Assembly (NCBI RefSeq): GCF_004332155.1
Contig: NZ_SJDV01000004.1
Coordinates: 406,807 to 470,806 of the forward strand
Direction: 5' to 3'
DNA length: 64,000 nucleotides
Source: Gramella sp. KN1008
GTDB lineage: Bacteria; Bacteroidota; Bacteroidia; Flavobacteriales; Flavobacteriaceae
Shown here: positions 27,154 to 34,687 of the stretch, piece by piece
How positions within the stretch are numbered: the first letter of the stretch is position 1
Layout of the letters: each line of letters opens with the position of its first letter
The notes under the pieces: model-generated
What the model was told of the DNA's origin: nothing
The model's database searches: none
What the model saw: only the letters and a program-made list of their open reading frames with translations
Program-made: the position numbers and the translations under genes

Positions 27154-27590
27154 AGAGAAGATACCGGATAGTAGAAATAGGCATTTTAACCCTTTTGCTA
27201 GCGGCAATAAGATTTTTTGAGCAGGATCTCTTTTATGATCCGCTAATAGTTTTTTTTAAGTCAGATTACCTGCTCGGGATCATTCCGCCTATGGATATGG
27301 CAAAACTAATGATCAACCTTAGCCTGAGATATGCTTTGAACTCTATCATTTCTCTGGCTATAATTTACATATGCTTCAGAGATCTGGGCATTCTCAAGTT
27401 TTCAGTGCTCCTTTACGCGGTCCTGTATGTCCTGGCCACTATAGTATTTATATTTCTTGTGTTGAATATTGAAAGGGAACACTATCTGGCCTTATTTTAT
27501 GTGCGCAGATTTCTTATACATCCACTATTTTTGATCATTCTTCTCCCTGCATTCTATTATTATCGTTTAATGAACTACAGAGGGTCCTGA
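27138..27590 (+). CDS. Exosortase F system-associated membrane protein
   Basis: This 150-residue protein has about four helices and a basic N-terminus (MEKRVKRRYR). It matches in length, hydropathy and gene pairing the family that accompanies XrtF in Flavobacteriia. Recognisable stretches include RFFEQDLFYDPL and YVRRFLIHPLFL. Overlap with xrtF by 16 bases implies coupled translation. Its role in the sorting system is unknown. Confidence 0.85.
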   Translation: MEKRVKRRYRIVEIGILTLLLAAIRFFEQDLFYDPLIVFFKSDYLLGIIPPMDMAKLMINLSLRYALNSIISLAIIYICFRDLGILKFSVLLYAVLYVLATIVFIFLVLNIEREHYLALFYVRRFLIHPLFLIILLPAFYYYRLMNYRGS

Positions 27591-27596
27591 TAACGA

Positions 27597-28544
27597 TTAC
27601 ACTTCTAATTTGTCCTTGTTCTTTTCCAGCCACTGCCTGAAGTTAAGTAACTCAGGGTTTAGTTTACGTGTGGCATTTATATCCCGTATGGTGCAAAAAT
27701 ATTCCTCCTCTTCTGCCTTGAATTGAAACATATTTCCGAATTCTTCAGCTCCGGGAAAGTCAAAACTCCGGTATACATCCGGTTCAACAGCATTGCATTT
27801 CACCTTTTTACCATATACTTCAGAAAAGATATCTGCCATTTCCTTGCAGGTAAGATGCTCTCCCGCAATAGCAACTATTTTATTTTTATAGGTGTCCCCT
27901 GCCTTAAAAATGGCGTAAGCACATTTCCCGATATCTTCTGCCGCTATTCCCGGAAGTTGCTTATTGTTCATAGGGAAAGTGATTGCGAGTTCGCCGTCTT
28001 CACCTTCTTTGGGGCCTATTCCGAAGATGATAAAATTATCCCAATAGAAAGAAGTAAAAAGAAGTGTGTATGGAACCTTACTTTCTACAAAATATTCGTC
28101 GGCTTCACCTTTCGCATCAAAATGAGGAACTTTGTATTTTTCCATTAGTGTTGGCATACGATCATCATCTAGTGGGATCCATTTTCTGGTATCTTCAAGG
28201 GTAGACCACATTATATGTTGTAGACCAGCTTCTTTTCCAGCCTCAGCCATGTTCTTGGCCTGCTGCATTTCCTTTTCAGGAGAGAGGTGCTCCCAGAAGT
28301 TGGTCATACAATATGCTCCATAAGCTCCTTCAAAGGCTTTGATCACACTTTGTTTATCATCGATATCTGCTTTCACTACTTCAGCTCCCATATCTTTAAG
28401 CTTTTGCGCTTTATCTGAAGATGGATTCCTGGTGATGGCTCTCACTTTAAAGCCGCCTTTTGGGTCGTTCAGAATTGCACGAACGAGTCCGCCTCCCTGG
28501 GCACCGGTAGCCCCTACTACTGCAATAATCTTATCGTTTTCCAT
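27597..28544 (-). CDS. NmrA-like NAD(P)-binding atypical short-chain dehydrogenase
   Basis: This 315-residue Rossmann-fold protein opens with the dinucleotide-binding GATGAQGGGLV, followed by the conserved VRAITRNP, where Arg suggests NADP binding. The NmrA/HSCARG-like body includes WSTLEDTRKW and FTSFYWDNF. Members act as redox sensors or NAD(P)H-dependent quinone or isoflavone-type reductases; the substrate here is unknown. It converges on the xrtF pair with a six-base gap and is divergent from the metal-resistance genes, so it is probably unrelated to either. Confidence 0.88.
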   Translation of the reverse strand: MENDKIIAVVGATGAQGGGLVRAILNDPKGGFKVRAITRNPSSDKAQKLKDMGAEVVKADIDDKQSVIKAFEGAYGAYCMTNFWEHLSPEKEMQQAKNMAEAGKEAGLQHIMWSTLEDTRKWIPLDDDRMPTLMEKYKVPHFDAKGEADEYFVESKVPYTLLFTSFYWDNFIIFGIGPKEGEDGELAITFPMNNKQLPGIAAEDIGKCAYAIFKAGDTYKNKIVAIAGEHLTCKEMADIFSEVYGKKVKCNAVEPDVYRSFDFPGAEEFGNMFQFKAEEEEYFCTIRDINATRKLNPELLNFRQWLEKNKDKLEV

Positions 28545-28761
28545 TTCTAATAAATTCTTTTAAGTTTTTGATACACATAAAGTTACATATATTAAGTTTA
28601 ATTTCAAGTGTCAAATTTCCCTGGCTTTAGAAAATAAAAATCGGGATTGTTTTTTGAAATATTTTTCCCAAAAGTTGAAATAGGGATTCAGATTTTCGGG
28701 ATAGATTTGTTGGAAGATTTGGGGTTTATAGACTCTAAAATGCTGATATTGAAAAAAAATG

Positions 28762-28769
28762 TATTTTTG
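28762..28769 (+). promoter_or_regulatory. TAnnTTTG (-7) element at the head of the metal-resistance operon
   Basis: TATTTTTG is an exact consensus match only six bases before the ATG at 28776. The transcript would have an extremely short or absent leader. Confidence 0.5.
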
Positions 28770-28775
28770 TAGCCG

Positions 28776-29168
28776 ATGAAGAAGGCTTTAAGACATATCG
28801 CTTCACTAATGATGGCTTTCCTTGTAATGCTGTCTACCATGTCCTTTACAGTGGATAAACATTATTGCGGGGAGCATTTAGTGGATAAAGCAGTGTTCTC
28901 TAAAGCAGAGACCTGCGGAATGCAGATGAGTGCTTCGGCCGAAGATCATTGTTGTACTAATGAAAAAGTTTCGGTGGAAGGGCAGGATGAATTAAAGATC
29001 TCATTTGATTCTTTCGATTTTCATCAGCAGGTTTTCATCACAACTTTCACTTATACCTATTTTGAACTTTTTGAAAGCTTACCAAAACAGGTCATTCCTT
29101 TTAAGGATTATTCTCCTCCTATACTGGTCCGGGACATTCAGCTCGTAGACCAGGTATTCCTCATTTGA
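28776..29168 (+). CDS. HYC_CC_PP family exported protein
   Basis: This 130-residue Bacteroidota-specific protein has a signal peptide (about residues 1-24) and the motifs that give the family its name: H29-Y30-C31, C59-C60 and a PP pair in DYSPPILV. A further Cys at 47 lies in ETCGMQM. The cysteine, histidine and methionine content, and the position 100 bases upstream of a CusA-type pump, suggest a periplasmic metal-binding role; no activity is established for the family. It is the first gene of the plus-strand metal island and has its own promoter element. Confidence 0.85.
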   Translation: MKKALRHIASLMMAFLVMLSTMSFTVDKHYCGEHLVDKAVFSKAETCGMQMSASAEDHCCTNEKVSVEGQDELKISFDSFDFHQQVFITTFTYTYFELFESLPKQVIPFKDYSPPILVRDIQLVDQVFLI

Positions 29169-29267
29169 TATTAAACATTATTGGATTTATCCTTTAAACT
29201 GAAAGTTTTTAGGGAAGTCAGTGCATTGATTTTTTTTAATTCTAATTAATGTTTAATCATCTCTTAT

Positions 29268-32200
29268 ATGTTGAATAAAAGCATCAAATTTTTAATAGAA
29301 AACAAACTTGTTGCGGTAATATTACTTACCGTGATTATTGGCTGGGGAGTCACTACTGCTCCTTTCAACTGGGATATTGGATTTGCTCCGAATGATCCGG
29401 TGGCCGTGGATGCCATTCCCGATCTTGGAGAGAATCAACAGATCGTCTTCACCAAGTGGCCGGGAAGATCACCCCAGGATATTGAAGATCAGATCACGTA
29501 TCCTCTTACTACTTCCCTGCTTGGTGTACCAGGGGTAAAGACTATCAGAAGTTCATCTATGTTCGGTTTTTCGAGTATCTATGTGATCTTCGAAGAGGAT
29601 GTTGAATTCTACTGGAGCCGAAGCCGGATTCTTGAAAAGTTAAATTCACTACCCGCCGGGTTGTTGCCAGAAGGGGTAAATCCTTCTTTGGGACCGGATG
29701 CAACCGGACTCGGGCAAATTTTCTGGTATACCCTGGAAGGCCGTGATAAGGATGGGAATGTGACGGGTGGATGGGACCTTCAGGAATTGAGGAGCATCCA
29801 GGATTATTATGTGAAATATGCTCTTTCCGGAGCCAGCGGAGTTTCTGAGGTAGCTTCAATAGGTGGGTATGTACAGGAATACCAGATAGATGTGAATCCC
29901 GAATTTATGCGGCAGTATGATATTTCTTTAAGTGAGATCGTAAAGGCCGTTAAGGAAAGTAACAGGGAAATAGGAGCTCAAACCCTGGAGATCAACAGAG
30001 CAGAATATCTTGTAAGAGGTCTTGGCTATGTGAAATCAGTAGAGGATATTGAAAATGCCGTTGTAGCTTCTGAAGATTATACTTCATTAAGAGTGAAAGA
30101 TGTAGCCAATGTATCTCTGGGACCGGCTGAACGCCGTGGAATTCTGGATAAGGAAGGTGCTGAAGTTGTTGGTGGAGTAGTGGTGGCCCGTTATGGCGCC
30201 AATCCTATGGAAGTGATCAATAATGTAAAGGACAAGATCAATGAAATAAGCAGTGGCCTGCCTTCCAAGGAATTGAAAGATGGCAGAACTTCTCAGGTGA
30301 CCATTGTTCCTTTCTATGACAGGACAGAACTCATTGAGGAAACCCTGGGAACTCTAAATGAGGCGCTTATTCTGGAGATCCTCATCACCATTCTTGTAAT
30401 TGTGGTAATGGTATTCAACCTTAGGGCTTCCCTTCTGATCTCCGGATTACTACCAGTAGCCGTACTCATGGTTTTCATTTCCATGAAATTCTTTGGCGTT
30501 CCTGCCAATATTGTAGCTCTTTCGGGTATAGCGATAGCGATTGGAACCATGGTAGACCTAGGAGTTATCCTCACTGAGAATATCATAAGACATAACAATG
30601 AACAGACTGAAAAATTATCCATCAACCAGATAGTATATAATGCAACTTCTGAGGTTTCAGGAGCAATCCTTACTGCGGTTCTCACCACTATTATAAGTTT
30701 TCTGCCGGTATTCACTATGGTAGGAGCTGAAGGAAAACTATTCCGGCCGCTGGCCTTTACCAAGACCATGGCACTTGTATCTGCTGTACTTGTGGCTTTA
30801 TTCCTTATCCCGCCTTTTGCCGCATTTATTTTCCAAAGGGATAAGGTCAAAGACAAATTGGTACCGTTTATTTATGGTTTCCTGATTTTACTTGGGATCG
30901 TTGGTTTGTTCTTTAGTATTCTGCTTGGTCTGGCTCTTATCGCCTTCGGAATTGGAGGAATACTGGAGAGCAGAGGTCGTATAGATAAAACCTTCACCAA
31001 CAAAATCAATGTAGTCATCTCAGCTCTGGTGATTGTCTTTCTGCTTGCTCAGTACTGGCGACCACTGGGACTGGATAAGAATATTTTCTGGAACTTGTTA
31101 TTTGTTGGATTTATAAGTTTTGGCCTTCTGGCTTTCTTCTGGCTTTTCAGAAAATACTATGTACAGATCCTGAAGTGGGCCCTGGATAACAAATTACTTT
31201 TCCTTTCAATACCTTTAGCTATTGTGATCATGGGGGGTGTGATTATGCAGAATACAGGAAAGGAATTTATGCCTTCCCTGAATGAAGGTTCCTTTCTTTT
31301 AATGCCAACATCGCTACCTCATTCAGGTGTTGAAGAGAATAAGAGGGTATTGCAGCAGCTCGATATGGCGGTAGCCAATATTCCTGAAATTGAAACCGTG
31401 GTCGGAAAATCCGGACGTACTGAATCGGCCCTGGATCCCGCACCTCTCTCCATGTATGAGAATGTAATTCAGTATAAACCTGAATATATGCAGAATGAGA
31501 GGGGAAAACAGCAGCGGTACAGGGTGAATGAAGACAATTTCTTTGTGTTGAAGAACGGGAAACTTGCTGCTAACCCCAACCTGGAGGTTGAAAATGAAGC
31601 AAATTATGCCGACTCCCTGGTTAAAAATCCTTTATTACTTAAAAGACAGGATCTGATCCCCGATGAGGATGGAGAATATTTCAGAAACTGGCGACCTGAT
31701 ATAAAATCGCCCGATGATATCTGGAATGAGATTGTAAAGGCAACAAAATTGCCCGGGGTGACTTCGGCGCCTAAACTTCAACCGATCGAAACCCGTTTGG
31801 TGATGCTTCAAACCGGGATGCGTGCACCTATGGGGATTAAAGTTAAAGGCCAGGATCTGAAACAGATAGAAGCTTTCGGGATGAAACTGGAAGATATTCT
31901 GAAAGAAGCCGAAGGAGTTAAGGATGAAGCGGTATTTGCAGACAGAATCGTAGGTAAGCCATACCTGCTTGTGGATATAAAGAGAGAAAGACTCGCCCGT
32001 TATGGAATAAGTATAGATGATGTACAACAGGTACTTGAAGTTGCTGTAGGAGGAATGAGTCTTAGTCAGACGGTTGAAGGCCGCGAGCGCTATGGTATAA
32101 GAGTGAGGTATCCGCGTGAGCTCCGTAATACTCCTCAGGACCTTAAGAATATTTACATTCCTGTTGAAAAAGGAAATCCTGTACCCCTTGAAGAATTGGT

Positions 32201-33023
32201 GGATATTAGATATGAGCAGGGACCACAGGTCATTAAAAGTGAAGACACCTTTCTGGTGGGCTATGTGTTGTTTGATAAACAGGACGGCTATGCCGAAGTG
32301 GAGGTGGTTGAAAACGCCCAAAAACTTATTCAGGATAAAATCGACAGCGGAGAGCTGGAAATGCCTGGTGGGATCAGCTATAAATTCACCGGTACTTATG
32401 AGAACCAGATCAGAGCTGAAAAGACATTATCTTTTGTAGTGCCGCTTTCGCTGCTCATCATTTTTCTGATCCTTTATTTCCAGTTTAAGTCGGTTTCCAC
32501 TTCATTAATGGTATTTGCCGGAATAGCTGTTGCTTTTGGTGGCGGTTTTATGATGATGTGGGCTTATGGACAGGACTGGTTCCTGAATTTCAATTTCTTT
32601 GGAGAAAACCTAAGAGATCTCTTTCAGATGAAAAATATCAACCTGAGTGTGGCGGTATGGGTAGGTTTTATAGCCTTATTCGGAATTGCTACCGATGACG
32701 GAGTGGTAATGGCTACCTATTTAACCCAGACATTCGACAGGAATGATCCGGAGGATAGAGCAGAGATCAGGGCTTCGGTCGTGGAAGCAGGTGAAAAAAG
32801 GATTCGTCCATGTTTGATGACTACGGCAACGACTATCCTGGCTTTATTGCCCATACTTACTTCTACCGGAAGAGGAAGTGATATTATGATACCTATGGCT
32901 ATCCCTAGTTTTGGAGGAATGCTTATAGCTCTTATTACTCTGTTCGTGGTGCCGGTGTTGTTCAGCTGGAGAAAGGAAAGTAAGTTGAAAGTGAAAAGTG
33001 AAAAACTAAAAGGGAGCAATTAA
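29268..33023 (+). CDS. cusA: CusA/CzcA family heavy-metal RND efflux pump, inner-membrane subunit
   Basis: This 1251-residue proton-driven pump is the core of a three-part efflux complex. Helix 4 reads IGTMVDLGVILTEN (D430, E437), which resembles the Cu/Ag (HME4, CusA) signature more than the divalent CzcA one. WSRSRI, RTESALDPAPLSMYEN, MLQTGMRAPMGIKVKG and GIATDDGVVMATYL are further CusA-like landmarks. It is about 200 residues longer than E. coli CusA: about four extra helices lie near residues 525-630 and an extra charged periplasmic segment near 740-800. The last 13 residues, rich in Lys and Ser (KLKVKSEKLKGSN), are encoded by one arm of the 25-bp inverted repeat flanking the next gene and are unlikely to be original. 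Confidence 0.95.
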   Translation: MLNKSIKFLIENKLVAVILLTVIIGWGVTTAPFNWDIGFAPNDPVAVDAIPDLGENQQIVFTKWPGRSPQDIEDQITYPLTTSLLGVPGVKTIRSSSMFGFSSIYVIFEEDVEFYWSRSRILEKLNSLPAGLLPEGVNPSLGPDATGLGQIFWYTLEGRDKDGNVTGGWDLQELRSIQDYYVKYALSGASGVSEVASIGGYVQEYQIDVNPEFMRQYDISLSEIVKAVKESNREIGAQTLEINRAEYLVRGLGYVKSVEDIENAVVASEDYTSLRVKDVANVSLGPAERRGILDKEGAEVVGGVVVARYGANPMEVINNVKDKINEISSGLPSKELKDGRTSQVTIVPFYDRTELIEETLGTLNEALILEILITILVIVVMVFNLRASLLISGLLPVAVLMVFISMKFFGVPANIVALSGIAIAIGTMVDLGVILTENIIRHNNEQTEKLSINQIVYNATSEVSGAILTAVLTTIISFLPVFTMVGAEGKLFRPLAFTKTMALVSAVLVALFLIPPFAAFIFQRDKVKDKLVPFIYGFLILLGIVGLFFSILLGLALIAFGIGGILESRGRIDKTFTNKINVVISALVIVFLLAQYWRPLGLDKNIFWNLLFVGFISFGLLAFFWLFRKYYVQILKWALDNKLLFLSIPLAIVIMGGVIMQNTGKEFMPSLNEGSFLLMPTSLPHSGVEENKRVLQQLDMAVANIPEIETVVGKSGRTESALDPAPLSMYENVIQYKPEYMQNERGKQQRYRVNEDNFFVLKNGKLAANPNLEVENEANYADSLVKNPLLLKRQDLIPDEDGEYFRNWRPDIKSPDDIWNEIVKATKLPGVTSAPKLQPIETRLVMLQTGMRAPMGIKVKGQDLKQIEAFGMKLEDILKEAEGVKDEAVFADRIVGKPYLLVDIKRERLARYGISIDDVQQVLEVAVGGMSLSQTVEGRERYGIRVRYPRELRNTPQDLKNIYIPVEKGNPVPLEELVDIRYEQGPQVIKSEDTFLVGYVLFDKQDGYAEVEVVENAQKLIQDKIDSGELEMPGGISYKFTGTYENQIRAEKTLSFVVPLSLLIIFLILYFQFKSVSTSLMVFAGIAVAFGGGFMMMWAYGQDWFLNFNFFGENLRDLFQMKNINLSVAVWVGFIALFGIATDDGVVMATYLTQTFDRNDPEDRAEIRASVVEAGEKRIRPCLMTTATTILALLPILTSTGRGSDIMIPMAIPSFGGMLIALITLFVVPVLFSWRKESKLKVKSEKLKGSN
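32988..33012. repeat. Left 25-bp inverted repeat of the four-helix-bundle element
   Basis: Bases 32988-33012 are the exact reverse complement of 33469-33493. The repeat is built from the heptamer GTGAAAA. It lies inside the end of cusA and supplies its Lys/Ser-rich tail. Confidence 0.85.
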
Positions 33024-33034
33024 AATTTTCAATT

Positions 33035-33388
33035 ATGGCTGAAAGTATTTTAAAAGAGAAAAGTTATTCGTTTGCCCTTTTGGTTATTCAGGGTTATAAA
33101 ATAATCGTTAAAGAGGAAAAGGAGTTTGTAATCAGTAAACAAATTTTGAGAAGTGGGACGGCTATAGGTGCCTTAATTCGTGAAGCCGAATTTGCTGAAA
33201 GCAAAAAGGATTTTGTTCATAAAATGAGCATTGCTTTAAAGGAAGCAAATGAGACCATTTACTGGTTGGATTTACTAAAAGATTCCGAATATATAGACTT
33301 ATCGCTTCACGGCAATCTTAAGAATGCCTGCAAGGAATTGATTGCTATGTTGGTAAGTTCCGTAAAAACCGCAAAGTCTAAAATTTAA
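33035..33388 (+). CDS. Four-helix-bundle protein (23S rRNA intervening-sequence / S23 family)
   Basis: This 117-residue protein matches the family once called S23 ribosomal protein, found in 23S rRNA intervening sequences and scattered through Bacteroidota genomes. It shows the signature SKQILRSGTAIGALIREAE, then KKDFVHKMSIALKEANET and YWLDLL. The fold forms a pentameric barrel of helical bundles in known relatives, including Avd of diversity-generating retroelements. Here it interrupts the cusA-cusC pair and lies between two perfect 25-bp inverted repeats, which looks like an inserted element rather than a pump subunit. No reverse transcriptase or transposase is nearby. It is intact, with normal start and stop. 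Confidence 0.9.
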   Translation: MAESILKEKSYSFALLVIQGYKIIVKEEKEFVISKQILRSGTAIGALIREAEFAESKKDFVHKMSIALKEANETIYWLDLLKDSEYIDLSLHGNLKNACKELIAMLVSSVKTAKSKI

Positions 33389-33392
33389 GAAA

Positions 33393-34679
33393 ATGAAAAC
33401 AGGTAAAAGATTAAATATTAGGTCTGCCCGGTATAAGCGAAATCGTAAGAAGCTTCCCCTATGGATAGCTTTTAGTTTTTCACTTTTCACTTTTCACTCA
33501 ATAAGTGCACAACAATTGGAGAGTTATATCAACGAGGCCCAGAATAATAATCCGGAGCTCCGTGCTTATAATTCCCGGGTAGATATTGCCAGGGAGAAGG
33601 TAGAGGAGGTGAACTCGCTACCCGATACCGAATTGAGTGCAGGTATCTTTGTGAGTGAGCCTGAAACCAGAACCGGTCCGCAAACAGCGAGATTTTCCGT
33701 AAGGCAGATGCTGCCCTGGTTTGGAACTATTGATGCCAGAGAGAAAGCCGCGGGAGCCATGGTAAATGTAGAAGATATAGAAGCCGATATTGCGAGGAGA
33801 AAGATCGCTCTTGCCGTGAGTCAGAATTATTACCAGCTTTATGCCCTTCAGGAAAAACAAGAGGTACTTCAGGAGAATATCGATCTGCTGGAACTCTATC
33901 ATCAGCTGGCTCTTAATTCAGTAGAAGCAGGAAATGCTTCAGCTATTGAGGTGCTTAGGCTGAAAATGAGGCAAAACGAATTAAAAGAACAGCAAGAGAT
34001 CCTTGGTTTTAAATACAACTCGAAGAAAGTTGAATTCAATAAGGTCCTTAACCGTGAAGTTACCCTGCAGGTAGCCTTGCCGGATACTTTGGCTATAGAT
34101 GCGGCAGATACGATAGCGGTTTCGGGAAATATTGAAGTGAACCCTGAGATACTAAAATTCGACGGTCTTTCTGAAAGCATACTGCAGGCCGAAGCTTTAA
34201 ATCAAAAAGAAGCGCTTCCTAAACTGGGACTTGGTCTTGATTATGTGAATGTGGCCAAAAGAACCGATATGGAAATGTCAGATAACGGCAAGGATATTCT
34301 TATGCCAATGGTTTCTGTGTCGATCCCGATCTTCAGTAATAAATACCGTTCGGTAACCCGGCAGAATGAAATAAGACAACAGGAAGTTGCTCAAAAAAGG
34401 GAAGATAAGCTCAATCAGCTACAAAGTCGTCTTGAAGCAGCTATGAACGCCCGGTCCTCTGCAATAGTAAGCTGGAAGGTTCAGTTAGATAACCTTGAGC
34501 AGGCGAGAAATGCAGAGGAAATTCTTATTAAGACCTATGAAACCGGGAGGCTGGATTTTGATGATGTACTTGATATACAGGAACTTCAGTTAAAGATCCA
34601 GATGAACCTTATTGATGCTGTTGTTGAATATTATCAGGAAACGGCTATGATAGAATATTTTTTAGGTACAGATAAATAA
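33393..34679 (+). CDS. cusC: TolC/CusC-type outer-membrane efflux channel
   Basis: This 428-residue outer-membrane factor should complete the RND pump. Mature sequence starts at about QQLESYINEAQNNNPELRAY, the typical OEP opening. Two OEP repeats follow, with long helices (about 150-200 and 330-400) and GRLDFDDVLDIQELQLK near the end. The N-terminus is odd: about 20 basic residues (MKTGKRLNIRSARYKRNRKK) precede a hydrophobic core, LPLWIAFSFSLFTF, that is partly encoded by the right inverted repeat of the upstream element. The signal sequence therefore seems rebuilt after an insertion. Nine bases separate it from the adaptor gene. Confidence 0.92.
   Translation: MKTGKRLNIRSARYKRNRKKLPLWIAFSFSLFTFHSISAQQLESYINEAQNNNPELRAYNSRVDIAREKVEEVNSLPDTELSAGIFVSEPETRTGPQTARFSVRQMLPWFGTIDAREKAAGAMVNVEDIEADIARRKIALAVSQNYYQLYALQEKQEVLQENIDLLELYHQLALNSVEAGNASAIEVLRLKMRQNELKEQQEILGFKYNSKKVEFNKVLNREVTLQVALPDTLAIDAADTIAVSGNIEVNPEILKFDGLSESILQAEALNQKEALPKLGLGLDYVNVAKRTDMEMSDNGKDILMPMVSVSIPIFSNKYRSVTRQNEIRQQEVAQKREDKLNQLQSRLEAAMNARSSAIVSWKVQLDNLEQARNAEEILIKTYETGRLDFDDVLDIQELQLKIQMNLIDAVVEYYQETAMIEYFLGTDK
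33469..33493. repeat. Right 25-bp inverted repeat of the four-helix-bundle element
   Basis: Exact reverse complement of 32988-33012, extended here by a third CAC-TTTT unit to about 33497. In the cusC frame it encodes FSFSLFTF, which now serves as the hydrophobic centre of the signal peptide. Confidence 0.85.
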
Positions 34680-34687
34680 ATTTAAAA

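Larger units (their letters stand above)
32988..33493. mobile_element. Putative mobile element: four-helix-bundle gene bounded by 25-bp inverted repeats
   Basis: The 506-bp unit runs from one perfect inverted repeat to the other, contains a single complete gene and sits between cusA and cusC, which are normally adjacent. Both neighbouring frames read through a repeat arm: the left arm encodes the end of CusA, the right arm the hydrophobic core of the CusC signal peptide. I see no clear target-site duplication. It has no transposase, so mobility would depend on something supplied in trans; movement itself is inference. Confidence 0.55.

Noticed and set aside
31635..32321. A 228-codon open frame on the minus strand inside cusA
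   Set aside because: The plus-strand CusA frame is unbroken and motif-rich here. The antisense frame has no family resemblance.
32984..33014. Lys/Ser tail of CusA as a functional metal-site extension
   Set aside because: The same bases form one arm of a perfect inverted repeat, which explains the sequence better than selection for protein function.
33035..33388. The four-helix-bundle gene as Avd of a diversity-generating retroelement
   Set aside because: No reverse transcriptase, template repeat or variable repeat is present in the window; only the fold family is shared.
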